Counted from the stretch's first letter, positions 25,696 to 33,881 are shown. The stretch is 49,415 nt of DNA from an uncultured Clostridium sp. (GCA_900555615.1 USMB01000007.1:1-49415); one strand, 5' to 3'. Numbers and translations are program-made. Notes: generated by a model from the letters alone, not told the origin.

Positions 25696-26670
25696 ATGTG
25701 TACAGCAGCAACATATAAAACAAAAGACTTCTACTTTGGAAGAACATTAGATTATGAATTCTCATACAAAGAAGAAGTAACAATAACACCAAGAAATTAC
25801 GAATTCAAATTTAGAAACAAAGAAGCAATCAACAATCATTATGCAATAATAGGGATGGCATATGTAGCAGAAAACTATCCATTATATTATGATGCTATAA
25901 ACGAGAAAGGCTTAGGGATGGCTGGACTTAACTTTGTAGGGAATGCTCATTATAATGAGACAGAACAAGAAAAAGATAACATAGCACAATTTGAATTTAT
26001 TCCATGGATTTTGAGCCAATGTGCTACAACAAAAGAAGCTAAAACTTTGATAGAAAAAATCAATTTATTAAATGTTTCTTTTAATGCTCAACTACCATTA
26101 GCACAATTGCACTGGATAATTTCTGATGCAGAAGAATCAATAACAGTAGAAGCGGTAAAAGAAGGAATCAAAGTATATGATAATCCAGTAGGGGTATTAA
26201 CAAACAATCCACCATTTGATAAGCAACTATTTGCGTTAAATAATTATATGAATTTATCAAATAAATCACCTAAAAATACATTTTCAGCAGATTTAGAACT
26301 ACAACAATATAGTAGAGGAATGGGAGCAATCGGACTTCCAGGAGACTTATCTTCACAATCTAGATTTGTTAGAGTTGCATTTGTAAAGATGAATTCAGTA
26401 TCAAGTGATGAGGAAAATGAAAGTGTAAGCCAATTTTTCCATATACTTAATTCAGTTGACCAACAAAGAGGATGTTGTCAACTAGATGATGGAAAATATG
26501 AAATTACAATTTATACTTCATGTTGCAATGCAACAAAAGGAATTTATTATTATACAACGTATAATAATCATCAAATAACAGCAGTTGATATGCATAAAGA
26601 GAATTTAGATGGAAATCAACTTATTAGATATCCTTTAATAAGTGGTGAACACATAAATTTTCAAAATTAA
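25696..26670 (+). CDS. bsh: choloylglycine hydrolase (bile salt hydrolase)
   Basis: A 324-residue Ntn hydrolase of the choloylglycine/penicillin V acylase family. The start at 25696 after AAAGGAGG puts Cys at position 2 (MCTAATYKT), the nucleophile exposed when Met is removed. Further active-site residues are Arg16 and Asp19 in FGRTLDYEFSY, an Asn in GLAMAGLNF-like GLGMAGLNFVGN, the NNPPF segment and the Arg in SRFVRVAF. The YPLYYDAINEKGL block favours bile salt hydrolases over penicillin acylases. It cleaves the amide of glycine- or taurine-conjugated bile acids in the cytoplasm, a trait of gut bacteria. The gene appears single and complete. Confidence 0.88.
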   Translation: MCTAATYKTKDFYFGRTLDYEFSYKEEVTITPRNYEFKFRNKEAINNHYAIIGMAYVAENYPLYYDAINEKGLGMAGLNFVGNAHYNETEQEKDNIAQFEFIPWILSQCATTKEAKTLIEKINLLNVSFNAQLPLAQLHWIISDAEESITVEAVKEGIKVYDNPVGVLTNNPPFDKQLFALNNYMNLSNKSPKNTFSADLELQQYSRGMGAIGLPGDLSSQSRFVRVAFVKMNSVSSDEENESVSQFFHILNSVDQQRGCCQLDDGKYEITIYTSCCNATKGIYYYTTYNNHQITAVDMHKENLDGNQLIRYPLISGEHINFQN

Positions 26671-26742
26671 TATTAAATATCCGCAAAAGGTATTCTTTTG
26701 TGGATATTTGTGGTATTATAAATAAAAAAAGGAGGAGAAAAA

Positions 26743-27216
26743 ATGGATATTACAATTGATGTAGAAGATTACAAATTAAATGTGAGAGGTTCAGTGCTAA
26801 TTGAACACAATGGAAAGATTTTAGCACATAGAAACATCAACTCAAATCACTATGCATTGGTAGGAGGAAGAGTAGAGATAGGCGAGGATTCAGAAACTAC
26901 AGTAAAAAGAGAGATAATGGAAGAACTAGGCAAAAAGATAGAAGTAACTGGATATGTTGCAACAATAGAAAACTTTTTTGAGATGAAAGGTTCAAAATAT
27001 CATGAGATTTTATTTGTACATAAAGGCGAATTTGTAAATGAAGAAGACAAAAAAATAGAGTATACTTTGAAAAATTTAGAAGGCAAAGATTATTTACAAT
27101 ATGAGTGGCTAGATATTTCCAAAATTGATGAATATCCATTGTGGCCTCTAGTGATAAAAGATGTTATTAAAGAAAACAAATTTCCAGTGCATAAAATATT
27201 TAAAGACAATAAATAG
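26743..27216 (+). CDS. Nudix hydrolase
   Basis: A 157-residue Nudix protein. The box GGRVEIGEDSETTVKREIM followed by EELGKK (about residues 41-66) is complete. The N-terminal strand VRGSVLIEHNGKILAHRN and the WLDISKIDEYPLWP end fit small Nudix enzymes that hydrolyse nucleoside diphosphate derivatives. GGAGGAG lies upstream. It is the first of three consecutive genes (two Nudix, one methyltransferase) with gaps of only 6-8 bp, so these form one operon. Substrate unknown. Confidence 0.87.
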   Translation: MDITIDVEDYKLNVRGSVLIEHNGKILAHRNINSNHYALVGGRVEIGEDSETTVKREIMEELGKKIEVTGYVATIENFFEMKGSKYHEILFVHKGEFVNEEDKKIEYTLKNLEGKDYLQYEWLDISKIDEYPLWPLVIKDVIKENKFPVHKIFKDNK

Positions 27217-27224
27217 GGGGAAAT

Positions 27225-27773
27225 ATGGGAGAATTTTGGGATATATATGATGAGAATCGAGTGAAAACAGGCAGAACTGCTGAAAGAGACAAGTATGAAT
27301 TTAAAGAGGGAGAATATCATATTGTAGTAACTGGAATAATTTTAAATTCTAAATATGAGATTTTGATAAGTAAGAGAGCACCATGGAAAAGACACGGAAG
27401 TTTATGGGAATGTAATGGAGGTTCAATTTTATCAGGAGAAACAAGCTTAGAAGGAATTTTGCGAGAGCTAAAGGAAGAGTTAGGCATAACATTTTCAGAA
27501 AAAGATGCAATATTTCTTAAGGAAGTTAAAAGAAACAAAAAGGTACCAGATTTTAAGGATTTATGGCTATTTCAAAAAGACATTTCAACAGATGAAATTT
27601 CATTTCCTGATGGAGAGGCGACAGAGGCTAAATGGGTTACAATTGAACAATTTATGAATATGTATAAAAATAATGAAATTGTACCTACTATAGATTTTAA
27701 GGATGCAGAATATAAGATGGCTGTTGAAGTTTTAAAGAAGATGAAGTCTGAAAAATATTATTATAACACATAA
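27225..27773 (+). CDS. Nudix hydrolase, IDI-like
   Basis: A 182-residue Nudix protein. It starts GEFWDIYDENRVKTGRTAER, the entry found in isopentenyl-diphosphate isomerase-like Nudix enzymes, followed by the box GGSILSGETSLEGILRELKEELG (about residues 64-87, quoted in part: GETSLEGILRELKEELG). It lacks the Cys and Glu residues that I would expect in a true type 1 IDI, so hydrolase is the safer call. It is closely similar over its whole length to the Nudix gene at 31585-32127, so the two are paralogues. GGGGGAAAT lies upstream. Confidence 0.86.
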   Translation: MGEFWDIYDENRVKTGRTAERDKYEFKEGEYHIVVTGIILNSKYEILISKRAPWKRHGSLWECNGGSILSGETSLEGILRELKEELGITFSEKDAIFLKEVKRNKKVPDFKDLWLFQKDISTDEISFPDGEATEAKWVTIEQFMNMYKNNEIVPTIDFKDAEYKMAVEVLKKMKSEKYYYNT

Positions 27774-27779
27774 TCAAAT

Positions 27780-28319
27780 ATGCCTAGAAAAAATGTGAAA
27801 TATTTTATAGAAAATATGAAAATTCAACCAGGAAAAGCAATTGATATAGGCTGTGGGGCTGGAAATGATACTGTTTACCTAATAAAAAACGGTTGGAGCG
27901 TAACTTCAATTGATAAAGAAAATGTGGAAGAAAGAATTTCAAAAAGATTAAACAAAGAAGAATTAACAAGATTTAATTTTCAAAAACAAGAACTTGAAAC
28001 TATAAAATTGAGAATGTCTGATTTAATTATTGCAAATTATAGTTTATCATTTTGTAATAAACAGGAGTTTAATAAAATGTGGAAAACTATAGAAGAAAAT
28101 ATAGTTCAGGAAGGTTATTTCGTAGGAAATTTCTTTGGAATAAATGATTCTTGGAGTAAGTATAAATTTAATATGACATTTTTTACAAAAAATCAAGTGA
28201 TGGATTTGTTTAAAGAATCTGAGATTATAAAATTTGATGAAATTGAGAAAGATGCTCTTACAGGTCTTAGAAAAATGAAACATTGGCATATATTTAATGT
28301 GATTGCGAAGAGAAAATGA
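27780..28319 (+). CDS. class I SAM-dependent methyltransferase
   Basis: A 179-residue methyltransferase. Motif I is DIGCGAGNDTVYL (about residues 21-33), with an acidic loop at SIDKEN and a later strand LIIANYSLSF. Size and motif order resemble TehB/YrrT-like small-molecule methyltransferases. No good ribosome site precedes the ATG; it begins six bases after the Nudix stop, so it probably depends on coupled translation. The acceptor is unknown. Confidence 0.78.
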   Translation: MPRKNVKYFIENMKIQPGKAIDIGCGAGNDTVYLIKNGWSVTSIDKENVEERISKRLNKEELTRFNFQKQELETIKLRMSDLIIANYSLSFCNKQEFNKMWKTIEENIVQEGYFVGNFFGINDSWSKYKFNMTFFTKNQVMDLFKESEIIKFDEIEKDALTGLRKMKHWHIFNVIAKRK

Positions 28320-28443
28320 TTAGTATATATACAAAAAGCCAACCTAAAATTCATACCGCCAAATATAGTATTTTCGTTGAAAATATGATATCATAAAATG
28401 TAATATTCAATGTAATAAATATTAATAAGAGAGGATGGATGGT

Positions 28444-29235
28444 ATGGAACCTAAACCTATGAAAATTTTAATCATAGAGGATGATATAAATGATTGCAAC
28501 AAATTTTTAGAGTGTGCCAAAACAAGAAAAGATATAGAGATAGTAGCAATAACAGATTCAGACATTGAAGGATTAAAATATGTAAAGACAATGCATCCTG
28601 AAGGAATTGTTCTAGATTTAGAGTTAAATAATAGTGCTACAGGAAATACGGACTCTTTAGAATTTGTACCAAATTTAAAGAGATTAAACTTAAATTATGA
28701 ACCAATAGTAATTGTAACAACACATGTAAATTCAAAAAGAACATATGATATTCTTCATAAAAGCGGAGTTGATCTGATATTGTATAAAGATCAACCAAAG
28801 TATTCTTGTAACCTAGTTTTGAACCATTTTATCAATTTAAGAAAAAGTGAAACAGCTATGGAAGACAAGCAATCTGTTGAAGAAATATTAAAAGATGAGA
28901 AAAGTAGAATTTCTAGTTGTATTAATAAGGAATTAGAATTAATAGGTATAACCTCAAAATTAAAAGGAAAAGATTATATTCATGATGCAATTTTATATTT
29001 AGTTCAGAATGAAAATAGTGATACAAATGTTATTCAATATGTATCAAAAATTTATAAGAAATCTGCAACTACAATAACTAATGGTATACAAAATGCGATT
29101 TTTCATGCTTGGAGAGTTACGGCTATTGAAGATTTAACAAAACATTATACTGCAAGAGTTAGTTATGAAACTGGTGTACCTACGCCAATGGAATTAATTT
29201 ATTTTTATAGAGATAAAATAAAAGAAATGATTTAA
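28444..29235 (+). CDS. Spo0A-like response regulator
   Basis: A 263-residue protein with an N-terminal receiver domain and a C-terminal Spo0A-type DNA-binding domain. The receiver has the acidic pair D13/D14, the phosphoacceptor Asp58 in GIVLDLEL, a Thr in IVTTHV and Lys in LYKDQ. The C-terminal part (about 150-263) follows the Spo0A_C plan: LIGITSKLKGKDYIHDAIL, then TITNGIQNAIFHAW and a final PTPMELIYFYRDKI. The recognition helix region is divergent from Bacillus Spo0A, so it may be a second Spo0A-like protein rather than the master regulator. The ATG at 28444 suits GAGAGGA better than that at 28435. No kinase gene is directly adjacent. Confidence 0.82.
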   Translation: MEPKPMKILIIEDDINDCNKFLECAKTRKDIEIVAITDSDIEGLKYVKTMHPEGIVLDLELNNSATGNTDSLEFVPNLKRLNLNYEPIVIVTTHVNSKRTYDILHKSGVDLILYKDQPKYSCNLVLNHFINLRKSETAMEDKQSVEEILKDEKSRISSCINKELELIGITSKLKGKDYIHDAILYLVQNENSDTNVIQYVSKIYKKSATTITNGIQNAIFHAWRVTAIEDLTKHYTARVSYETGVPTPMELIYFYRDKIKEMI

Positions 29236-29279
29236 AAAAGAGAAGTAATTTGATTAAAATCAAGTTACTTCTTTTTTAT
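29236..29279. terminator. bidirectional terminator
   Basis: AAGTAA...TTGATT and AATCAA...TTACTT arms form a long imperfect stem flanked by AAAAAAGAG and CTTCTTTTTT. It separates the Spo0A-like gene on + from the convergent XRE gene on -. Confidence 0.8.
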
Positions 29280-29280
29280 T

Positions 29281-29643
29281 TTATCTTTTCTTTATGAACA
29301 ATGATAGTTTTTCAATTATTTCAATGGCTTGAATAAGCTCTTCTTCTGAATAATTTTTCAAAAGTTTTTTTGCTTTATTTATGCAAGTATCGTCAAGCCC
29401 GAATAAAATGTAGTCTGCTGAATGACCACTTACTTCACGGAATTTTCTTAGGCTATAATAAACCAAATTTCCTTTTCCTTCTTCTACTAGTCCAAGAAAT
29501 TGGCTTGATGTTCCGATTTTTGTTGCTAATTCTGTTTTTGTCATTTTTAATTCGTTTTCTCTAATATCTTTCATTCTTTTGCCTCTTTCAGCTTGTTCTT
29601 GTCTTTCTACTTCAATTGATACATTTGATCTTCTTCTACCCAT
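29281..29643 (-). CDS. XRE-like regulator with basic N terminus
   Basis: A 120-residue protein on the minus strand. A Lys/Arg-rich N terminus (MGRRRSNVSIEVERQEQAER) precedes a helix-turn-helix of the Cro/C1 type: LKMTKTELATKIGTSSQFLG, then LVEEGKGNL (about residues 32-60). The C-terminal half ends KLSLFIKKR and is helical. AAAGGAG lies upstream of the ATG. It is convergent with the Spo0A-like gene and divergent from the small peptide/kinase genes; a role in controlling the latter is possible but not shown. Confidence 0.78.
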   Translation of the reverse strand: MGRRRSNVSIEVERQEQAERGKRMKDIRENELKMTKTELATKIGTSSQFLGLVEEGKGNLVYYSLRKFREVSGHSADYILFGLDDTCINKAKKLLKNYSEEELIQAIEIIEKLSLFIKKR

Positions 29644-29875
29644 AATTAAACTCCTTTCTTTTTTTATATAAATATTTTACAATATAAAAAGAACAATCTC
29701 ATGGAATAAAAATATAGTAAAACATGGTAAAAGATGAGAAAATCTGAAAAATAATAAAAAAATAAATTTGCAAGACGACACTTACAGATTGTGTAAAAAT
29801 ATAACGCCTGAAAAAATGATGTAAAAAAATGAACAACTTATATTATTTTTTACTAATAATTTCAATATTTTTCTA

Positions 29876-29950
29876 TCACTAAATCCCGCTGGTATCAACG
29901 GTTTGAATGATATTCTTAGTGTAACGAAAACAAGATGGATCGTGCACAAA
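29876..29950. other. GC-richer non-coding block with imperfect dyad
   Basis: Within the 330-bp gene-free stretch 29644-29973, the segment 29881-29945 stands out for its higher GC. It holds AAATCCCG and CGGTTTGA as imperfect arms of a dyad around GTATCAA. It could be a leader structure of the peptide transcript or a scar of a past integration. The rest of the stretch is AT-rich and holds no gene I can see. Confidence 0.3.
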
Positions 29951-29973
29951 GGATAAAAAGGTGGTGGAGAAAC

Positions 29974-30036
29974 ATGAAAAGAAGAGAAAATTGGTTTGAT
30001 GATTTAGCAGAATGGTTAAAAAAATGGTGGGCATAG
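29974..30036 (+). CDS. 20-residue Trp-rich peptide ORF
   Basis: The ORF encodes MKRRENWFDDLAEWLKKWWA. GGTGGTGGAGA lies eight or so bases upstream of the ATG. The peptide has four Trp, a basic N terminus and an amphipathic helix pattern. A perfect 16-bp hairpin follows at once, and the AgrC-like kinase gene starts 91 bp downstream. It lacks the Cys/Ser-containing core of AgrD cyclic peptides. It could be a secreted or membrane-active signal, or a leader peptide; whether it is translated is unknown. Confidence 0.5.
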   Translation: MKRRENWFDDLAEWLKKWWA

Positions 30037-30049
30037 TTTAATAAAAATA

Positions 30050-30086
30050 ATATAGGCAATATAAGATTTTCTTATATTGCCTATAT
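30050..30086 (+). terminator. perfect 16-bp hairpin between peptide ORF and kinase
   Basis: ATATAGGCAATATAAG (30050-30065) pairs perfectly with CTTATATTGCCTATAT (30071-30086), loop ATTTT. Its right arm also contains TTGCCT, the probable -35 of the kinase promoter. Confidence 0.75.
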
Positions 30087-30105
30087 TGCTATTTTAGTGT
30101 ATAAT
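30077..30105 (+). promoter_or_regulatory. promoter of the AgrC-like kinase gene
   Basis: TTGCCT (30077-30082) and TATAAT (30100-30105) with a 17-bp spacer; AGGAGGC follows 10 bp before the start codon. The -35 lies in the arm of the preceding hairpin. Confidence 0.65.
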
Positions 30106-30127
30106 ACTTCAATAGGAGGCTGGAATT

Positions 30128-31561
30128 ATGTTGGAGTTAAATAATACTAAAATTATAATTGAATGTATAGAAAAATTGGTTATTATTTTTTTCACACAAA
30201 TGACTGTTTTCAAAATCTTAAATGAAAACAATATTTTAGCTAGAAAAAAGTTAATTGGATATATAGGTTTAATTTTAATAAGTATAATTGTACAATTTGT
30301 AAATTACCAAGTAAATTTTATTTCTGGTATTTTGATACTGATATTTTTATTAAGTTGTCTTTCAACATTAATAACAAAAAGAAACTTGGGAACTAATATA
30401 TTGATAGTAACTATAAGTTTAGCAGTAAATTATGCATTTCTTTTTATTGCGATTATTATTGTATTTTCTATAAATAGTAAAATTGTGTCAATATCAAGTG
30501 ATATTATAAATTTTGGCATGATAATATTATTACAGAGTGTTATGCTTTGTCTTATATTAAAAAGTAAGAGACTTAAGTATGGAATTATATCTTTACAAAA
30601 TAATATAAACAATGATTATGTAGAGTTAATTATTTTAAGTATTAGTATAGGAATTTTATACATGGGAATGATAATTTACGATATGCAAGCGTTTGTTGTG
30701 AAAGACATTATTTGTATTTTTGCAATATTTGCAGCATTAATGTTCATCACCATCCAAAAATCCTTACAGTTATACTACAAGCAGAAAATGCTAATAAAAG
30801 AATTAGACGAAACAAAAGAAGACTTAGCAAGAGCAGAGAACAAGATAAAAATATTAGAAAAAGAAAACATAGAAGAAAGTAAAAAGAGGCATACGATAAT
30901 ACACAAACAGAAATCGATAGAATATAAATTAGAAGAAATGTTAACAAAAACAGAGATGAGCACGGAAGAAGCAGCAGAAGTAAAAGAAAGGCTAGAAAAG
31001 CTAAACAAAGAAATCTATACAGAAAAAGAAGTAATGGAATTAGACAAAACAGGAATAAGTAGCATAGATGATATGTTAAAATACATGCAATCAGAATGTG
31101 TAAAAAATAAAATTGATTTCACATTACAAATAAAAGGCAACATACATTATATGGTGCATAACTTAGTAAAAGAGGAAGAACTTGAAACATTATTAGCAGA
31201 CCATATAAAAGATGCAATAATAGCCATAAACCATACGGACAACGCCAATAGAAGTATACTTGTAAGATTAGGAAACATTGACGATATTTACAGTTTATAC
31301 ATATATGATTCTGGTGTGGAATTTAAACCAGAAGTATTAGAGAGTTTAGGAAAGAAGCCATGTACAACATATGCAAATGAAGGTGGAACTGGAATGGGAT
31401 TCATGAATACTTTTGATACAGTGAGAAAACACAAAGCAAGTCTAATCATAGAAGAAATAGGCAAGCCAGTAAAAGATAACTATACTAAAGTTATAATAAT
31501 AAAATTTGACAAAAAGAATGAATTTAAGGTAAAATCTTATCATGAAATAGAAAAAGTTTAG
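30128..31561 (+). CDS. AgrC-like sensor histidine kinase
   Basis: A 477-residue membrane kinase. The first 215 or so residues hold about six hydrophobic segments. A long coiled coil follows (about residues 225-300, Glu/Lys-rich), then a probable phosphoacceptor segment around KKRHTIIHKQKS. The C-terminal GHKL domain shows an N-box-like HIKDAIIAINHT, a G1 box YIYDSGVEF and a G2 box GTGMGFMNTFD. This is the plan of AgrC and related peptide-sensing kinases of the HPK10 type. No response regulator of LytTR type is adjacent, although a Spo0A-like regulator lies 0.9 kb upstream. The 20-residue peptide ORF before it might be its ligand. Confidence 0.85.
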   Translation: MLELNNTKIIIECIEKLVIIFFTQMTVFKILNENNILARKKLIGYIGLILISIIVQFVNYQVNFISGILILIFLLSCLSTLITKRNLGTNILIVTISLAVNYAFLFIAIIIVFSINSKIVSISSDIINFGMIILLQSVMLCLILKSKRLKYGIISLQNNINNDYVELIILSISIGILYMGMIIYDMQAFVVKDIICIFAIFAALMFITIQKSLQLYYKQKMLIKELDETKEDLARAENKIKILEKENIEESKKRHTIIHKQKSIEYKLEEMLTKTEMSTEEAAEVKERLEKLNKEIYTEKEVMELDKTGISSIDDMLKYMQSECVKNKIDFTLQIKGNIHYMVHNLVKEEELETLLADHIKDAIIAINHTDNANRSILVRLGNIDDIYSLYIYDSGVEFKPEVLESLGKKPCTTYANEGGTGMGFMNTFDTVRKHKASLIIEEIGKPVKDNYTKVIIIKFDKKNEFKVKSYHEIEKV

Positions 31562-31584
31562 AGAACGAAATGGAGGAATGGAAG

Positions 31585-32127
31585 ATGGCAGAACTTTGGG
31601 ATGTTTATGATATAAATAGAAATAAAATAGGAAAGAAAATTGAAAGAGAAAATTACAAGTTTAAAGAAGGAGAATATTTTTTAATTACAGTTGCAGTAAT
31701 TATGAATTCTAAAAAACAAGTACTAATAACAAGAAGATCTGAAACTAAAAAGACATCTCCATTAAAATGGGATTTAACAGGTGGAGGAACAAGAGCAGGA
31801 GAAACAACTTTACAAGCAATTTGTAGAGAAACATCAGAAGAAATTGGAATGAAGTTTAAGCCGGAAGATGCAACATTTTTAAAAGAAATTAGAAGAGATG
31901 GTGTACCTTCAAGTTTTAAAGATTTTTGGTTATTTAGGTCAGACATAAATGCTGATGAAATTCAATTTCCAGATGGAGAGGCTGTAGAAGCCAAATGGGC
32001 AACAATAGACGAAATTCTACAAATGCAACAAAATAAAGAAACAATTTCAGGGCTTAATTTTACACAACAAGTATATGATTTAGCTGTTGAAAAATTATTT
32101 AAAAAGAAAGAAGACTTAGAGAGGTAA
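31585..32127 (+). CDS. Nudix hydrolase, paralogue of 27225-27773
   Basis: A 180-residue Nudix protein. The opening AELWDVYDINRNKIGKKIER, the box GGGTRAGETTLQAICRETSEE followed by IG (about residues 64-87), and the PDGEAVEAKWATIDE end parallel the Nudix protein at 27225-27773. The ATG at 31585 has GGAGG eight bases upstream; the longer start at 31570 has none. It lies 24 bp after the kinase stop and overlaps the convergent radical SAM gene by 12 bp at the 3' end. Substrate unknown. Confidence 0.85.
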   Translation: MAELWDVYDINRNKIGKKIERENYKFKEGEYFLITVAVIMNSKKQVLITRRSETKKTSPLKWDLTGGGTRAGETTLQAICRETSEEIGMKFKPEDATFLKEIRRDGVPSSFKDFWLFRSDINADEIQFPDGEAVEAKWATIDEILQMQQNKETISGLNFTQQVYDLAVEKLFKKKEDLER

Positions 32128-33045
32128 GCCTTCTTTCTTTTTGTAATCCATGCCTTGATACAAATCTTTATCACGAAGCAATTTATCTAATCCATTAATA
32201 ATCCATTTTTTATGAAGATTCCAATCAGGTGCTATAAGTAAGTCTTTTGGAGCATCGCCAGAAACTCTATGAATAATAATATCTGGACTGATGTGAGTTA
32301 AAATATAACAAGCACAATCAAGATAGTATTCTAATGATATAGGAGTATATTTACCATTAAAGTACATATCTGCTAGACGAGTATTTTTAACAACATAAGT
32401 ACTATGGATTTTTAAACCTTGGATAGAATGATTATTAATAAAATTAACAGTATTTTTAATATCATCAAAATTTTCTCCAGGTAAACCAACCATTATATGT
32501 GTTACAACATCAATGTTATACTTATTTAATAAAGAAACTGCAGCTGAAAACTGCTCATCAGTATAACATCTATTTATGATTTTTCCTGTATTTTCATTAG
32601 AAGTTTGCAATCCTAATTCGACCCAAACGTAATATTTTTCAGAATAGGATTTTAAAAGTTTGCATACATCTTCTGAAATACAGTCAGGTCGAGTAGCAAT
32701 TGCTAAAGCAACAATTCTATCATCAATCAAAGCGGCATCATATTTCATTTTCAAATTTTCGATAGAATCATATGTGTTTGTGAAATTTTGAAAATAAGCA
32801 ATGAATTTATTTGCACGTTCAGCTTTATAGCTTGTAAAATAGTTTTTTACTTGATTAGAAATGTTATCTGCAATAATATGCTCACCAGAGCCGCGTTCAC
32901 TGCAAAAAGCACAGCCTCCGTAACCAACACGCCCATCTCTATTTGGACAAGTAAAGCCACCATCAATACAAATTTTTAGAGTTCGTTCACCAAATTTATC
33001 TTTCAAATATTTATTTAAATGTTTATATCTTTCTAAATTTTCCAT
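32116..33045 (-). CDS. YhcC-like (TIGR01212) radical SAM protein
   Basis: A 309-residue radical SAM protein on the minus strand. The N terminus CPNRDGRVGYGGCAFC (C33, C45, C48) is the variant cluster-binding motif of the YhcC/TIGR01212 family, which has a longer spacing than the usual CxxxCxxC. The later VELGLQTSNENTGKIINR and HIMVGLPGENFDDI blocks are also typical. Its reaction in the cell is not established to my knowledge. It faces two neighbours: it overlaps the Nudix gene by 12 bp at the 3' end, and its 5' end abuts the divergent phosphodiesterase gene region. Confidence 0.9.
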   Translation of the reverse strand: MENLERYKHLNKYLKDKFGERTLKICIDGGFTCPNRDGRVGYGGCAFCSERGSGEHIIADNISNQVKNYFTSYKAERANKFIAYFQNFTNTYDSIENLKMKYDAALIDDRIVALAIATRPDCISEDVCKLLKSYSEKYYVWVELGLQTSNENTGKIINRCYTDEQFSAAVSLLNKYNIDVVTHIMVGLPGENFDDIKNTVNFINNHSIQGLKIHSTYVVKNTRLADMYFNGKYTPISLEYYLDCACYILTHISPDIIIHRVSGDAPKDLLIAPDWNLHKKWIINGLDKLLRDKDLYQGMDYKKKEGLPL

Positions 33046-33115
33046 GATAATAGTATATCACAAAAACTTGAAAAATCAAAGAAAATATAATATAGTGTAC
33101 TGGGAGGTAATAAAT

Positions 33116-33658
33116 ATGAAATTATTAATAATATCAGATATACATGGGTCAAGCTATTATGCTGAGAAAATTAAAGAAATAGAGGCTAAAGAAAATCCAG
33201 ATCAAATTATTTTGTTGGGAGATTTATATTATCATGGACCAAGAAATGAGTTGACTCAAGAATATAATCCAATGAAAGTTGCTGGAGTTTTAAATGATTT
33301 GAAAGATAAAATTAGAGCGGTAAGAGGAAATTGTGATGCAGAAGTTGATGAGATGATTTCGGATTTTAAATTGGAACCATACATAGAAATGCAAGTGAAT
33401 GGAAAAAAAGTATTTTTCTCACATGGTCATGTTTATAATATGGACAATATTCCACATAAAGATATTGATATCATGTTTTACGGACATTTTCATGTTGGAT
33501 TTATTGAGGAGGAGAATGGTATCATTTTTGCAAATCCTGGTTCAATTTCTCTACCTAAAAATAATTCAGAACATAGTTATATTATTTTTGATGAGAAAGC
33601 AATTACATTAAAAGATGTAGATGGAAATGTGATTAAAGAATATAAGTTAGTAAAATAA
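33116..33658 (+). CDS. YfcE-type phosphodiesterase
   Basis: A 180-residue metallophosphoesterase. It has the two-metal motifs SDIHGS (D9, H11 region), GDLYYHG, RGNCDAE, SHGHVY and YGHFHVG in order, and ends with the NPGSISLPK loop of YfcE/MJ0936-like enzymes. The start at 33116 follows GGGAGGT; the ORF upstream to 33044 is not needed. It likely hydrolyses small phosphodiesters; the physiological substrate is unknown. A second enzyme of related type lies at 44216-44941. Confidence 0.9.
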   Translation: MKLLIISDIHGSSYYAEKIKEIEAKENPDQIILLGDLYYHGPRNELTQEYNPMKVAGVLNDLKDKIRAVRGNCDAEVDEMISDFKLEPYIEMQVNGKKVFFSHGHVYNMDNIPHKDIDIMFYGHFHVGFIEEENGIIFANPGSISLPKNNSEHSYIIFDEKAITLKDVDGNVIKEYKLVK

Positions 33659-33661
33659 AAA

Positions 33662-33691
33662 TTTACATAAAAACGTATTGCTAAATATACT
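33662..33691 (+). promoter_or_regulatory. promoter of the first Fst-like toxin RNA
   Basis: TTTACA (33662-33667) and TATACT (33686-33691), spacer 18 bp. The transcript would start near 33698, just before the small leader helix CCTTTTCTTAAAGG. Confidence 0.55.
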
Positions 33692-33751
33692 ATAATGAAG
33701 TATAATTATAACATCCTTTTCTTAAAGGAAATCTTTCTGAAAGGGGTGAGG

Positions 33752-33772
33752 CTATATGACAAATGCAGAATT
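33752..33772 (+). repeat. direct repeat DRa of the first par-like locus
   Basis: CTATATGAC, AA, ATGCAGAATT. It spans the start codon of the peptide gene and matches DRb at 33921-33941 in 19 of 21 bases. In the convergent antisense RNA the copy is complementary to the toxin start. Confidence 0.75.
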
Positions 33773-33863
33773 GATTTTGAAGTTAGTTGAAATGCTTATT
33801 GAATCTGAAAAGAAGCAAAATGCTACAAAAACTAACAATCAAAAAAGTCAAGCTGAAGATTAG
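33756..33863 (+). CDS. 35-residue Fst-like type I toxin candidate
   Basis: The ORF encodes a short peptide beginning MTNAELILKLVEMLIESEKK and ending in a hydrophilic, charged tail (residues 21-35, ending QAED). AAAGGGGTGAG lies upstream of the ATG. Its leader resembles that of the second locus: CCTTTTC-n-AAAGGAAATCTTT then a purine-rich ribosome site. The hydrophobic helix is less pure than that of Fst, with several Glu and Lys. The locus architecture (antisense promoter, direct repeats, shared hairpin) matches pAD1 par. It is probably a membrane-active peptide kept silent by the antisense RNA. Confidence 0.6.
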   Translation: MTNAELILKLVEMLIESEKKQNATKTNNQKSQAED

Positions 33864-33881
33864 TACATAGCTAATCAAAAA

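Noticed and set aside
29881..29910. Dyad around GTATCAACGG as an attachment core
   Set aside because: The arms match poorly and there is no recombinase gene nearby; left as an unexplained GC-richer patch.
29974..30086. The 20-residue ORF as a third par-like toxin locus
   Set aside because: No antisense promoter and no direct repeat over its start were found, unlike the loci at 33.7 and 49.1 kb.
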